Source: Aristolochia californica
Lineage: Eukaryota; Streptophyta; Magnoliopsida; Piperales; Aristolochiaceae
Direction of reading: 5' to 3'
NCBI GenBank assembly: GCA_029961685.1
Contig: JARWKL010000002.1
Coordinates: 33,386,908 to 33,450,907 of the forward strand
Length of the DNA: 64,000 nt
A program made the translations under genes and the position numbers. This document shows, in pieces, positions 10,986-21,834 of the stretch (position 1 is its first letter; every line of letters starts with the position of its first letter). Below the pieces are notes generated by a model that worked only from the letters and a program-made list of their open reading frames with translations, was not told the DNA's origin and ran no database searches.

Positions 10986-12455
10986 TTGAAAACTTGGGGA
11001 GAATATAATGGTAGAACTTAATATATTTTAAAACACAAGAATTTGGCATAAATCAAGAAACAAAAACACAAAACTTGAAAACAACATCAAAGCAAGAAGT
11101 TTTTGCATACCTTGAACGAGCACATCATGGAGTGATTAAGTCTAACCAAGAATTTGTGATACAAGAAAAAATTGGTTAAAAAATCAGATTTTATGAGAAA
11201 GGGAAACTCAATTCACATCAATGCATGGAGGGATATTAAGAGAGAAAATAGGAAAAAAAATATTTTCAGTATAATTGACCTTTGGTAATTTTGATATCAA
11301 TATCTCCCAAAATATAGCTTAGAATAATCATAAACGGTTTGTTGGTAAAGAATTTAGACTCAAATATATTTAATTTTATACCTAATTTTACATAAAAAGA
11401 TCCATTCTTGAATCTTTTATGACCTTTTGATTTTCTTCATTCTTTAACTTAAGCCTTGCCGACTCCAATGTGAATATCTCCTTAAATATAGATCAGATTG
11501 ACATAAAATTTTCTCTTTATGAAACTAGAATTTATTAAAATATAAAATTTATTCATAATATATAATTCTTTTTAGAGAAATAATCTGATAGATCTCAAAC
11601 TCTATAATCTGGCCGAACTAAGTACCCTTTCTTCTTTGGCCAACATGCCTATTGACTCTTCCGAGATGGATATCTCCCTCTAGAAAACTCAGATTGAGAT
11701 TTTTTTTGAAAAGATAGAAAATAGACTTACAAATATTTCTTTTGACATACATTTATCCATATAAAATCTCATCATTTATTGCTTAAAATGGATCAAAAAG
11801 TGAAGCTTTCTGCTACTGCTCAAACCTCTTTTTGCAGTTTGAGCTTGTCTGCCTCAAATATCAATTTCCCTTTGTAGAAAACACCTACTACTAAAATTAT
11901 TTTTGAGTTGGAAATTAGACTCGAAGATATTTCTTCAATTTAAAATTTAAAATATTAAAAAAATTATTATGGAGGTACAAATGCCAAGAAACTAATAGTA
12001 TTGGGACAGGAAAGAATGAAAAAAAGATAGAATACGAACCTAAACTACTAGAGATGATAGATCAGAAAAAGATCACACTATCTTTGTAGATTGATTGTGT
12101 CAACTCACATAATCCACTTTGATACCATGTTAAATTTTTGTAAAGACAAACTTTATTGAGTTGTTGTAATTTGAATACATAAGTCTCTATTTATAATAGA
12201 GGAAACAAGTACAATCCAATTACAATTAAACTACCATTGTCCCAATTACACCCAAATTTAAATTCTAAAAGATAAGTCTTAGAACAATTGAATATAAATA
12301 GAAGACTAACATAACTAAAAGTCCTTTAATTGAGACTCTTCTATGAGACCTCTTCTTGTTAGACTCTTAGTAAGACTCCACCATATTAATTTTGCTTTAG
12401 TGGGACTTTTTATTGTGAGGGTCATGTAAGACACTTCCTTATATGCTCTTCACCA
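10391..12455 (-). mobile_element. L-family non-autonomous LTR retrotransposon E1
   Basis: The right (5') LTR is 12128-12455 (328 bp, TGTTAAATTT to CTTCACCA), followed on the minus strand by the primer-site match at 12116-12127 (TGGTATCAAAGT). The left (3') LTR, about 10391-10605, has lost both ends but shares GGAAACAAGTACAATCC-type sequence and repeated TGAGACTCTT-type words. The roughly 1.5-kb interior has no gag or pol and is clearly related to the interior of E2 (55204-57315); both carry GAAAATCACT near the 3' end. The right LTR border falls inside a Copia reverse transcriptase coding region, just after IIFGS, so E1 inserted there or recombined with it. Confidence 0.75.
10943..10985. repeat. 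(AC)n(AT)n compound microsatellite
   Basis: Alternating CA repeats run into TA repeats inside the E1 interior. This is a simple repeat likely to vary in length. Confidence 0.9.
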
Positions 12456-14952
12456 AGAACCAAATATGATATCATCCACATAGATTTGAACGATAATCAA
12501 GTTTTGATAATGGTTCTTAGTGAATAATGTCTTATCTACACTTCTTCTTTTATGAACATTCTTTTCTATGAAGTCCCTTAATCTTTCATACCACGTTCTA
12601 GGAGCTTGTTTCAACCTATATAAAGCTTTATGTAATTTTAATACATGGTCAAACTTGCTCAATAGCTTCAAAACCTTTGGGCTTGTTCAACATATACTTT
12701 TTCTTCAATGTACCCATTTAAAATGCACTCTTTACATCCATATGGTACAATTTGAATTTCGTGTGACAAACATAGGCTACGAGGATTTGAATTGCCTCTA
12801 GTTTATCCACGGGAGCATAAGTTTCTTTGAAATTAGTATGTTCTTCTTGATTACATTCTTTGGCAACTAACCTAGCTTTGTTTCTCACTACTTGATTTTT
12901 TTCATTTACTTTGTTCCTAAAGACTCATTTTGTTCCTATGACTTGTTGATTTTCGGGTCTAGGTACAAGAGTCCAAACTTTGTTTGTTTCAAATTGATTC
13001 AATTCTTCTTGCATTGCAATAAACCAAAAATCATCCTTTTCGGCTACGACAAACTTTTTGGCTTCATTTGAGAAACAAATGCACTATTTGCCATTGTCTC
13101 ATGAGTTGCTATTCTAGTTAAAAAATTTCCTTGAGGGTCACCAATGATTTGTTCTAGAGGATGATTAGGCATGAACTTATAGTTCTTTAGCTCCATTGGT
13201 AGTTCTTCTTGGATATTTAGGTCATTTGGGTTCTGTTCAAGATTTTGGTCTTTAGGTTGAGATCTCGGGTATGAATAGAAGGGGTTTCCCTCTTCGTCAT
13301 TAGAAATTGGAGTTTGCGTTGGATTTCGCAAATCAGATTCGTCACACTCAACATGAACTAACTCATCCACCCTCATATATGTCTTGTTATAAACTCTATA
13401 TGCTTTGCTATGAGTAGAATAACCGAAGAAAATTTTTATATCAACCCTAGAGTCAAACTTCCTTAGTTTTTCCTTTGGTTCTTTCTATATGAACACTTTG
13501 CATCCAAAAGTTCTAAAGTAAGTTGTTGGAACATACCTCAAAGTGGCATCGATGTGATTACCTTCCCCACGTCAAGGAGGTGGCAAAGGAGGTAATTTAT
13601 AGGTTTTTTCATAAGGATGGTACAAGGGTGTAATTATCTAAGAAGATGTATATCTATTTGTCTTTTCTTTTTCAAAGCTTGTAGCCCTAAGGGCATTGTA
13701 GTCATTGTAAATTTCCTTCCACAACCATAAATAGAGGCTCAAGGCATGGGGTAGATCATTAAGTCTCCCCTCTTCTCTCTCAAATTTGTCCTTAGAATTG
13801 TCTCCTCTCCTAAGCTCCCTCTCTCCATCTGTCTAGTCTAGTTCTCTCTTATTTCTCTCTTCTCCTTACTTCTTCCCCTTTTGTTCCTCTCCTCTTTCAC
13901 TACCTTGGTCGAGGAACTTGTCATGGGATCCTAAATTCAACATAAGTAATGTTGGGAAGGGTGCTCATATACAACTCATATGGAATTTTGTTGAGAAGTG
14001 GCCTTATGCTAACTTGGTTAATGATATAACATGGCACGTTTACAGCTTCAGCCCAAAACATATATGGTGTGTTGTATGCATGAATCATAGTTCTAGCCAT
14101 TTCAATTAAGGTTCAGTTTCTTCTCTCAATAATACCTTTTTTTAGGAGTTTGAGGAGCTAAAAATGTATGGTCTATACCATTTTTTGAACAATATTCCTC
14201 AAAGTGTGAATTTTCAAATTCTCTTCCATGGTCACTTCTAATTTTGACAATGTTATGCCTTGCTCTTTTTGAACTTTTTCATATAGTTTAGTGAAGGTTG
14301 TAAAAGTATCATCCTTATGATCTAGGAAATCTACACATGTGAACCTGGAATAGTCATCTACTACCACTAGGGTGAGATGCTTCCCATCTAGGCTTAGGGT
14401 TCAAGTAGTTTCATCTAAGTCCATGTGGATTAGTTGAAGAGGATGAGAGGTTGAAATTACATTCTTAGATTTTAAAGAAATTTTCTGTTGCTTTTGAAGT
14501 TGGCAAGCATCGCAAGGTCTCTCTTTAACAATTGTTTTATCAGGTAGTCCTATCACTAGGTTCTTTTTCACTAATTTTTTCAAGTAATCTATTCCTATAT
14601 ATCCTAGTCCTTGTGCCATAACCAAGATTCGTTGATTTTTGCACCCAAATAGATGGCACTAGTTGAGGGCAAATTAACTATGTTAACTACATAGAGATTA
14701 CTATTTCTATGTCCCTCTATAAATAGTTCATTGTTTTTGTTCTTTACTAGTCTTTTGTCTATTTCAAATGAAACTTTGTTTCCCTTGTCACAAAATTGAC
14801 TAATGTTAAGTAAGTCATGCATCAACCCTTCTACATAATAGTTATCAGATATGAAAGAGGTTGAGGCACTGATTTTACCAATTCCTTTAATGGGACCTTT
14901 TGCTTTTGTCTCCAAAATTTACATGACCTCCATCTTTGATATTGACTTGAAC
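12456..14952 (-). pseudogene. Decayed Copia pol (RT, integrase, GAG-pre-integrase), minus strand
   Basis: Reading the minus strand right to left, the pieces are a protease/GAG-pre-integrase part (14600-14915), a CDACQLQKQ and HMDLDE segment (14401-14625), integrase DDYSRFT (14173-14367) and the downstream integrase part with ARTMIHAYN and FWAEAV (13948-14170). After the solo LTR come FRTFGCKVF and the linker (13044-13520), then reverse transcriptase with YRLKQAPRTWYERL and YVDDIIFG (12456-12671). Stops and frameshifts break every domain. The same element continues at 20113-20186 and 20497-21046 beyond the nested Gypsy. It is inactive. Confidence 0.85.
13524..13942 (+). mobile_element. Solo LTR (419 bp) with intact 5-bp target duplication TAAGT
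   Basis: The block runs from TGTTGGAACA to TAAATTCAACA and is flanked by TAAGT at 13519-13523 and 13943-13947. Copia integrase coding sequence (minus strand) resumes on each side, so the insertion point is unambiguous. It has a TATA-like CATAAATAGAGG near 13726 and a long CT-rich leader. The tail GGGATCCTAAATTCAACA resembles the end of the LTR at 21835-22254 (GGGGTCCTAAATTCCACA), so the two are probably related families. Confidence 0.88.
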
Positions 14953-15054
14953 TATTATGGGTTCATGACCCACATGGTCCTGGGGTTAAATATCTATGCC
15001 TTCCACTACTAACAGGCCGGTCTTTTGGGTAGTATTAGCTAGGTACTCAACATT

Positions 15055-15065
15055 TGGTATCAGAG
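15055..15065 (+). other. Primer-binding site of the Gypsy element (initiator tRNA-Met)
   Basis: TGGTATCAGAG begins three bases after the CA end of the left LTR and matches the 3' end of plant initiator tRNA-Met. Confidence 0.85.
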
Positions 15066-15074
15066 TAGGCCAAC

Positions 15075-16025
15075 ATGGGGGAGTCATCCAACAATGAGGA
15101 ATTGATAGCCAAGCTCGGGGAGATGATACACACAGGACAAGAAGAGAGTGAAAGTCGAATGGCTGCAAGGCAAGAAGAAAGTGAGGGTCGACTGGCTACG
15201 TTGTTGGACAACAGAGTCTCTCACCAGGTAAATTCACAAATCTAAGCTTTATCTAATAAATTGTATGAATTAATTGGGGGTAGAAACCTAACCTCACGAG
15301 AAGAGGGAAGAAGCCCTGCGACCAGGCAGTGGGAGCACTATGTTGAATGCGTAGAACATCTAGCACAGGGAGGGGGTTTTAGTCCAGGAGGAGGGACAAC
15401 CCCAGATACACCAAACGGGATTTTCCTATGTTTAACGGGGTCAGAGGACCCTCTGATTGGGTTTTATAGGTGTGAATTTTTTTTTCTGACCAAAGGACAG
15501 TTGAAATAGACAAGGTAGGGCTAGCCGCCTTCCACATGCTCGATGAAGCGCAGCTATGGGGCCATCAATTGGAAATGGAAAACCCGAGCATAGAGTGGGA
15601 TGAATTTAAATAATTGTGTACAATTCGGTTTAGGCCACCCACTCAAAGCAATCCATTAGGCGATTTAGTGCTGCTGCGACAAACGGGTAGTGTCGAACAA
15701 TATCAAAAATTATTCCAAGAAAAATTGCAAGGGCCAGTAAAGTGGTGAGGGTAGACTAACAAGTCGGTCTGTTTACTGCTGGCTTGACAGAAGCCCTGCA
15801 ACTGGAAGTAGAACTACTTGCTCCTACCAATCTAGCATGAGCAATGAATTTGGCCAGAGCATTGGAGCAAAAAATTCAAACTCGAAGGCCAACTTGGCAG
15901 TGGGTAAAAATAATGCTGGAGTGACCACTACAGCACCATCGTGGAGAACTAATGTGTCTACGGGTGCTCCTCAAGCCCCTAAGCCCATTCCTTCTAACCT
16001 AGCATACATCAAGAAATTGAACTAG
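15075..16025 (+). pseudogene. Broken gag of the Gypsy element
   Basis: A start codon at 15075 opens MGESSNNEELIAKLGEM with an acidic repetitive stretch, then a stop near 15243. Later pieces in other frames read as a retroviral-type gag core (FHMLDEAQLWGHQLEM at about 15533-15580, and RFRPPTQSNPLGDL at about 15630). The C-terminal linker lies at 15837-16025. Multiple stops and shifts destroy the product. Confidence 0.7.
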
Positions 16026-16031
16026 GCAGAG

Positions 16032-16685
16032 ATGGAAGAAAGGCGATCGAAAGGATTAAGTTATAATTGTGATGAGCAATATACGTTTGGTCATCAATGT
16101 AAAAAATTATTCTGGTTGGAAGTGGATGATGAGGATGAAGAAGCCCCAGAGGTAGAACAACAAGAGGTTGAGGACCCTGCAATTTCTCTACACGCTATCA
16201 CAGGACTCCAGTCCACCAAAACTATCCAAGTATGTGCCCTAGTCAACGATCAACCACTCTTAAGTCTTGTGGACTCAGGGAGTACTCATAATTTTTTGAG
16301 TTTCAATGCCGCCAAACATTTACAACTTCAGATTCAACCTTGGCCAATAGCTTCGGTTTCGGTGGCAAATGGGGAAAAGGTTCCAAGCTACGGGGTCAGT
16401 AAGGCAGTTATGTTTTTAGTTGATGGTAACCAATTTTCTGCGGAATTTTTTATCATTCCACTAGCGGGATTTGATATGGTCTTGGGCATCAAATGGCTTC
16501 AAACATTGGGTCCAATCTTGTGGGATTTCGCAAGATTGACCATGAACTTTGAAATTGAAGGTCATACGGTTACATTACAGAGTCGTAAGGCTGATGTTAC
16601 ATCACATGTACATGGACTTCAGCAACAACAACATACAACTACCACTATAGAAAACTTGTTGGAGGATTTTACCGACCTCTTTTAG
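16032..16685 (+). pseudogene. Gypsy gag end and aspartic protease
   Basis: An open frame of 217 codons carries a degenerate knuckle region (YNCDEQYTFGHQCKKLF) and the aspartic protease active site VDSGSTHNF, followed by the second signature FDMVLGIKWLQTLG. The protease would process gag-pol. The frame stops before the reverse transcriptase, which is in a different frame. Confidence 0.85.
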
Positions 16686-16706
16686 GAAACTACGACTGTA
16701 CCGCCA

Positions 16707-17491
16707 TTGAGACATTGTGACCACCAGATTTGTTTGAAGACCGGGTCTGAAGTGGTAGTTGTACTACCATATAGGTACCCACACCTCCAAAAGGATGAAA
16801 TAGAATGTCAATGCAAAGTTATACTCAAACAAGGCCTCATCAGACCGAGTAAGTCTCCTTTCTCATCTCCAGTCTTATTGGTGAAGAAACATGACAATAC
16901 TTGGAGGTTTTGCATGGACTACCGAGAATTAAATGCAAAGACAATCAAAGACAAGTTCCCTATCCTCGTAGTGGATGAGCTATTAGATGAATTAAATGGG
17001 GCTAATTGGACTTGCGCTCGGGGTATCATCATGTTAGAATGTTTCCTCCAGATATTGAGAAGACATCATTCCGTAGTCACCAAGGCCACTTTGAATTCAT
17101 AGTAATGCCCTTCGGTCTGTCCAATGTGTCATCAACTTTCCAGGCCCTAATGAATGAGGTATTTAGTGCCTATCTCAGAAAGTTTTTTTTAGTATTCTTT
17201 GATGATATTTTAATCTTCAACAAGTCATGGAATCAGCATTTAGAAGACTTACGTTTGGTTTTCCAACTTATTCTAGCACATCAACGTTACTTAAAACGGT
17301 CAAAGTGCTCCTTTGGTAGAACACAAGTGGCCTATCTGAGGCATATTATTACAGCGTCAGGGGTCACAGTGGACCCGAAAAAAATTGCAGCTATCACACA
17401 TTGGCCTCCACCGAGAAATATTTCAGCATTGTGGGATTTTTGGGCCTACCGGGATATTATCGAAAGTTCATTCCTAATTATGCGCTACTAG
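16707..17491 (+). pseudogene. Gypsy reverse transcriptase, frameshifted
   Basis: The first part (16707-17000) has SPFSSPVLLVKKHDNTWRFC and MDYRELNAKT. A frameshift near 17000 moves the reading to 17006-17491, with DLRSGYHHVRM, MPFGLSNV, and FFDDILIF, which carries the catalytic Asp pair in the FDD form. The shift breaks the enzyme. Confidence 0.88.
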
Positions 17492-17521
17492 CAGCTCCTT
17501 TATTCAACCTTCTCTGACGCA

Positions 17522-18048
17522 ATGCCTTTGAGTGGAATGAAGAAACCGATCAAGCATTCCAGAAACTTAAGTAAGCATTGGCCTATGTGCCTGTATTATA
17601 GTTACCAGATTTTGAGGCAGGTTTTTATGGTAGAATGTGATGCTTCAGGAGGAGGTATTGGGGCGGTGCTTCAACAATCTCAGCACCCTATTCCCTATTT
17701 CAGCCGCCAACTCGTAAACCACCATCGCAAATTACCACCCTACAAACGCGAACTCATTGGATTAGCTAAGGCGGTCCGCCATTGGAGACCTTACTTGTGG
17801 GCAAGTATTTTATCATCCGCACTGACCACTACAGTTTAAAATTTTTGTTGGATCGGCGCATATCAACTTCCCCCCAACAACATTGGATCAACAAGTTAAT
17901 GGGGTTTGATTTTACGGTGGAACATAAGGCGGGTACATTGAACAAAGCTGTTGATGCACTCTCACGTCGGTCTGAAGATCCAGCAAAATTGTGTGCAATT
18001 AGTCATCCAAAACCCCTAATTTTGGAGTCCATAAAGGAGGAAACCTAG
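17522..18048 (+). pseudogene. Gypsy RNase H region, frameshifted
   Basis: Two overlapping frames (17522-17839 and 17782-18048) together cover the Ty3-type RNase H: VECDASGGGIGAVLQQ, YKRELIGLAKAVRHWRPYL, then RTDHYSLKFLLDRR and NKAVDALSRR. The frame change near 17790 disrupts it. Confidence 0.85.
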
Positions 18049-18049
18049 C

Positions 18050-19458
18050 TCACACCAGAACTGCAGGAGTTGTCTCACAATATTGCCGCATGGACATAGC
18101 CAAAAAAATGGTCCTTGCATGACAACCTTATTTTGTATAACCGGCGTATTTATTTATCTCACTCCTCACCTTTGGTGCCAGTGGTGTTATCCTCTTACCA
18201 TGACAGTTATCATGAAGGCACTCAGAAAACATTAAATCAGATTCGCGGGGATTTTTAGTGAGAAGGGATGAAATCCTCAATTGCCACATATGTGACTGCA
18301 TGTTAAGTTTGTCAAATAAACAAAGCAGATCATTTAAGCCCCGCGGGGGTGCTGCAACCACTCGCTCTTTCAACACAAGTTTGGTCCAATATCTCGATGG
18401 ACTTTATTGAGGGCCTCCCTCAGGCTTCGGGGAAATCTATTCTTTTTGTGGTCACGGACAAATTTTAAAAATATGCCCACTTCATTCCTTTGGAGCACCC
18501 ATATACAGCGGCGACCGTAGCACATGTCTTCTTCTCCAATATTGTTTGCCTCCACGGTATTCCGGAATCAATTGTAAGTGATAGGGATGTAGTCTTTACA
18601 AGTCAATTCTGGAGAGACCTTTTCAAGCTATGTGGCTCCAAACTCAATTATTCATCCGCTTATCACCCTCAATTGGATGGACAGATCAAAGTGGTGAACC
18701 GCACCATTGAAATGTATTTAAGGTATTTGGTGGGAGATCACCCTAAACGGTGGGTGGAATGAATTCCATGGGCAGAGTACTGCTACAATACATCTTTCCA
18801 CACGGCCTTACAGGAGACTCCCTTCCGGATATTATATGGGCGGGATCCCCCTCACTTGCTTTCTTATGCTCATGGTTCCACTAGAGTGGAGGCCTTTGAC
18901 CAAGCTCTTATGGATCAAGATCAATTACTGGAATCTACTCTCCAACGGCTTCGGAAAGCTCAAACATGAATGAAGGACTATTACGATCAGGGCCACAGGG
19001 ATGTTCAGTACAATCCAGGTGATATAGTATGGCTCCGTCTATAGCCTTACCATTAAACTTCACTGGCGGGCAGTCGGCACAAGCTTTCTCCGAAATATTT
19101 TGGGCCATTCAAAATTATCCAGCGTGTGGGTCAAGTAGCATATAAGCTGCACCTTCCTCCAGAGTCAAAGTTCCACAATGTTTTTCATGTCTCTCTCCTC
19201 AAGCCATTCAAAGGACCAGATCCACCTTCTACTCCCTCTTTACCACCGATTGAGGACGGCAAAGTTTCTCTCATGCCCGCCAAATTTTTAAATGCTCCCC
19301 AGAATCGGAATAGGAGGGAAGTCCTAGTTCAGTGGACACACACAAACATCACCAATGCCACTTGGGAGGATCTAGAAGTATTTCAACATGTCTACCCTAT
19401 GTTTGAGCTTGGGGACAAGCTCGTTTTCCAGGGGGGAGTGATGTTGTGGACTCGATAG
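18050..19458 (+). pseudogene. Gypsy integrase and C-terminal chromodomain, broken
   Basis: After a damaged zinc-binding region come the integrase core words SMDFIEGLPQ (about 18399-18428), GIPESIVSDRD, SAYHPQLDGQ and ETPFRILYGRDPP, with stops at about 18465 and 18760. From 19126 the sequence gives KLHLPPESKFHNVFHVSLLK and a chromodomain-like end with VLVQWTHTN, ATWEDLEVF and GDKLVFQGG. Such chromodomains direct chromovirus integration. Stops prevent a full product. Confidence 0.85.
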
Positions 19459-20012
19459 CGGAACGAGTCATGCAGAGGGGACGCGGGTGAGTGGTAACTC
19501 AGTAGGACCTTCAAGTGCATTAGGAATTATGAGTTTACTTTATTTAAAACTCTCATTTCGATGCCTTGGCGTGATTAGCCTTTAAGGGGCTCACGGGGAT
19601 GAAGGAAAGGTAAGCAGAGTTTACCCTAATTCAGGATCGGTGTTCTCCTTCATTGAACCCAGGATCAGCGTTCTCCTTGACGAACCCAAGGGTACATGTT
19701 TCCCCTTGACGAGCCTGATCATTCCATTCCATTTTCTCATCTCAAATCGCCATCATAGGTCACCCAGGTAAATCAATACATCCCAATTTACCCTCTGATT
19801 CCCTAAACGACCTCTCCCTTTGCTAAATCACACGATCCATGGTCAGAGACCACAAAAATTTGGTATCAGAGCTAGCGCTTGGTCACGAGTTCGATTCCCG
19901 GCGTGGGCATTCACGATTCCCAGACGTTGGCAATACTGTGATAATATAATAGCCTCCCCCCTCGCCGCTAGTGTGAGCCTTCGTGGACGTCGGCTCGTGA
20001 AGGTGGGTATGA
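19459..20012 (+). other. 3' non-coding region of the Gypsy element with a tRNA-like segment
   Basis: There is no coding sequence here. At 19860-19871 a second TGGTATCAGAGC occurs, followed by TAGCGCTTGG and GTTCGATTCC, which fits a Pol III B-box. The purine-rich GAAGGTGGG near 20000 is the probable polypurine tract before the right LTR. Confidence 0.6.
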
Positions 20013-20112
20013 TGTTATGGGCTCATGACCCACTTGGTCCTGGGGTTAAGTACTTATGCCTTCCGCTCCTAACAAGTCGATCTTTTGGGTAGTATTGGCT
20101 AGGTACTCAACA

Positions 20113-21046
20113 TGAACAAACTTTTTCTTATTATCGATGATGTACCTCAAGCAAGCGCTGTCCAAAATTCAAACATTTGTTGGTGTTGTTGAGGAGAAAA
20201 CGTGGAAGAGTCTTACATGACTCTCACAAACCCATAATTAATATGGTGGAGTCTTACATGAGTCTCGGGAGGTATCACGGAAGAGTCTTAGTTAAAGGTA
20301 TTTTAGTTATGTTAGTCTTTTATTTAAGTTTACTTGTTCAATTATTCTAGGACTTATCTTTTAGTATTTAACTTTGGGTAGGATATGGGTAATTTAATTG
20401 TAATTGGATTCTACTTGTTTCCTCGTTTATAAACAGAGGCTCATGTTCTAAAATTACAACAAGTCAATGAACTTTTTCTCTTTTTCATAAATTCAAGGCT
20501 CGGAGACAAACTTACATAATGAAAAGTTTAACCCTTAGAGATTCATTTTTGGTTGGGTCCCTTTGGGAAGACATTTGAAGTGCTAGATGATTTGGGCTTC
20601 AAAATTTGTTTTCCCAAGTTCTTTAGGGTTAGACAACCTTTTCGGTTGATTTGGGTACCCAAGTTATTTTGATGTCATTTTCATTATTAGCTTTTCAAAT
20701 GTGGGCATAGTGACCCACTTCATTGCAAAGGTGGCATCAAATGTGAGGAAGGGGAGAGAATTTCTTGATTTGCTTTTTCTTGTTCTTCCCAACTTTGCTC
20801 TTGGGTGTGGATTTAAAAGATAAGAGTTTGACTTACTATTCTTAGTCTAAGCTCTTCTTCTCAAATGTATGTCTATCACTTGATAGTTTGTCTATTGATC
20901 CACATTGTCTCTAGGCATTGGCTATATGGCTTCATTAACCTCCTTCAAGACAATAAGCTTTTTCTTGAGCTTTGCAATCTCATGTAATTGAGCATTGTAT
21001 CTTTTTTTTTATTTGTTTAGACTATGAATAGATTTTTCATGGTGTG
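20113..21046 (-). pseudogene. Remaining protease and gag end of the split Copia element, interrupted by an L LTR
   Basis: 20113-20186 on the minus strand reads ILDSACLRYIIDNKKKF, the Copia aspartic protease start, and joins across the Gypsy to the piece at about 14900. Beyond the L LTR (20187-20496), 20497-21046 holds gag end and linker pieces, with the knuckle-like CNEVGHYAH near 20710-20740 and WVPK near 20660. All frames are broken. Confidence 0.75.
20187..20496 (+). mobile_element. L-family LTR, plus orientation
   Basis: It starts TGTTGAGGAG and carries the family words GAGTCTTACATGA, TTAGTTATGTTAGTCTT, GTAATTGGATTCTACTTG and CAAGTCAATGAAC. The end is ATTCAAGG rather than the expected CAACA, so the last bases have changed. 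It sits inside the protease start of the decayed Copia. No primer site or internal region follows, so it is a solo or truncated copy. Confidence 0.75.
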
Positions 21047-21359
21047 TGTTGAAGAGCAAGTATGAAAAAGTCTCACATGACTCTCACAACAAGAAGTCTT
21101 ATGGAGCCATAATATTATGGTAGGAAGTTTTATAGAATATTTTCAGTTAAAAAATGTTTTAGCTATGTTAGTCTTCTATTTATATTCAGTTATTCAATTG
21201 TTCTAGGACTTATCTTTTAGTGTTTAACATTAGTGTAACTGGGATAAAGGTAATTTAATTATAATTGGATTCTACTTGTTTCCTCTATTATCAATAGAAG
21301 TTCATGTACTCAAATTATAACAAGTCAGTGAAGGTTTTCTCTTTTCCAAAAAATCAACA
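21047..21359 (+). mobile_element. L-family LTR (313 bp) followed by primer site
   Basis: The block runs from TGTTGAAGAGCAAG to AAATCAACA and is followed at once by TGGAATCAGAG (21360-21370), an initiator tRNA-Met site with one change. The first ~60 bases after it resemble the L interior (GACTTGACTT...CACAAAGATAATGTG), then similarity is lost. It is related to the LTRs at 12128-12455 and 56979-57315 in opposite orientation. Confidence 0.8.
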
Positions 21360-21370
21360 TGGAATCAGAG

Positions 21371-21834
21371 TAGGTTTTGTGACTTGACTTAGTTAATGCA
21401 CAAAGATAATGTGAAACACAACCAATCAAAGACATAAAAAACCATTGCAAAGACCAGCAACCTTATAAAAAAAATCCTCCTCAACAACCTCTCAAACAAT
21501 ATTTTTTCGAGCTCTTTAGGAAGAAACAAGAGGATAAACAACTAACCGATATAATAATTCAAAAAATGGTTGAAAAAAGCTTAAATCATAGTAAACTTGG
21601 ATTCCAATAAAAGAAATATTGTGAACTTTGATTCTTATAAAAATTCTAGTCACGAACATCAGCATAATATGCAAGAGAGCAATATCACAATTGGTCATGC
21701 AAGGGGAATAAAAACTGAGCATAATCACTATGGGCGAGCCACTTTCAAAGCCAAAAATATAATCACCGACTTCTCATTCAGATTAGATGAGAAAGCCATC
21801 CATAAACCATCTTTTAGAGATAAATAACTATCAG
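21371..21834 (+). other. Interior of the L element after 21359; no gene
   Basis: The sequence is AT-rich. A 76-codon plus frame (21597-21827) resembles nothing I recognise and is probably chance. The element has no visible second LTR here, because another LTR begins at 21835. Confidence 0.5.

Larger units (their letters stand above)
14953..20112 (+). mobile_element. Gypsy chromovirus-type retrotransposon (5,160 bp) with 100-bp LTRs
   Basis: LTRs are 14953-15052 and 20013-20112, each 100 bp and clearly similar, ending GGTACTCAACA. The left one has TA for the first TG. The flanks are TGAAC (14948-14952) and TGAAC (20113-20117), a perfect 5-bp duplication, and the disrupted Copia reading continues on both sides. 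A TGGTATCAGAG primer site follows the left LTR (15055-15065). Gag, protease, RT, RNase H, integrase and a chromodomain follow in order, which with the tRNA-Met primer site suggests a plant chromovirus, perhaps the Reina clade. Several stops and frameshifts make it inactive. Confidence 0.93.

Noticed and set aside
19860..19905. A tRNA gene
   Set aside because: A B-box-like word is present, but the A-box match is poor, the spacing is too short and no cloverleaf can be drawn.
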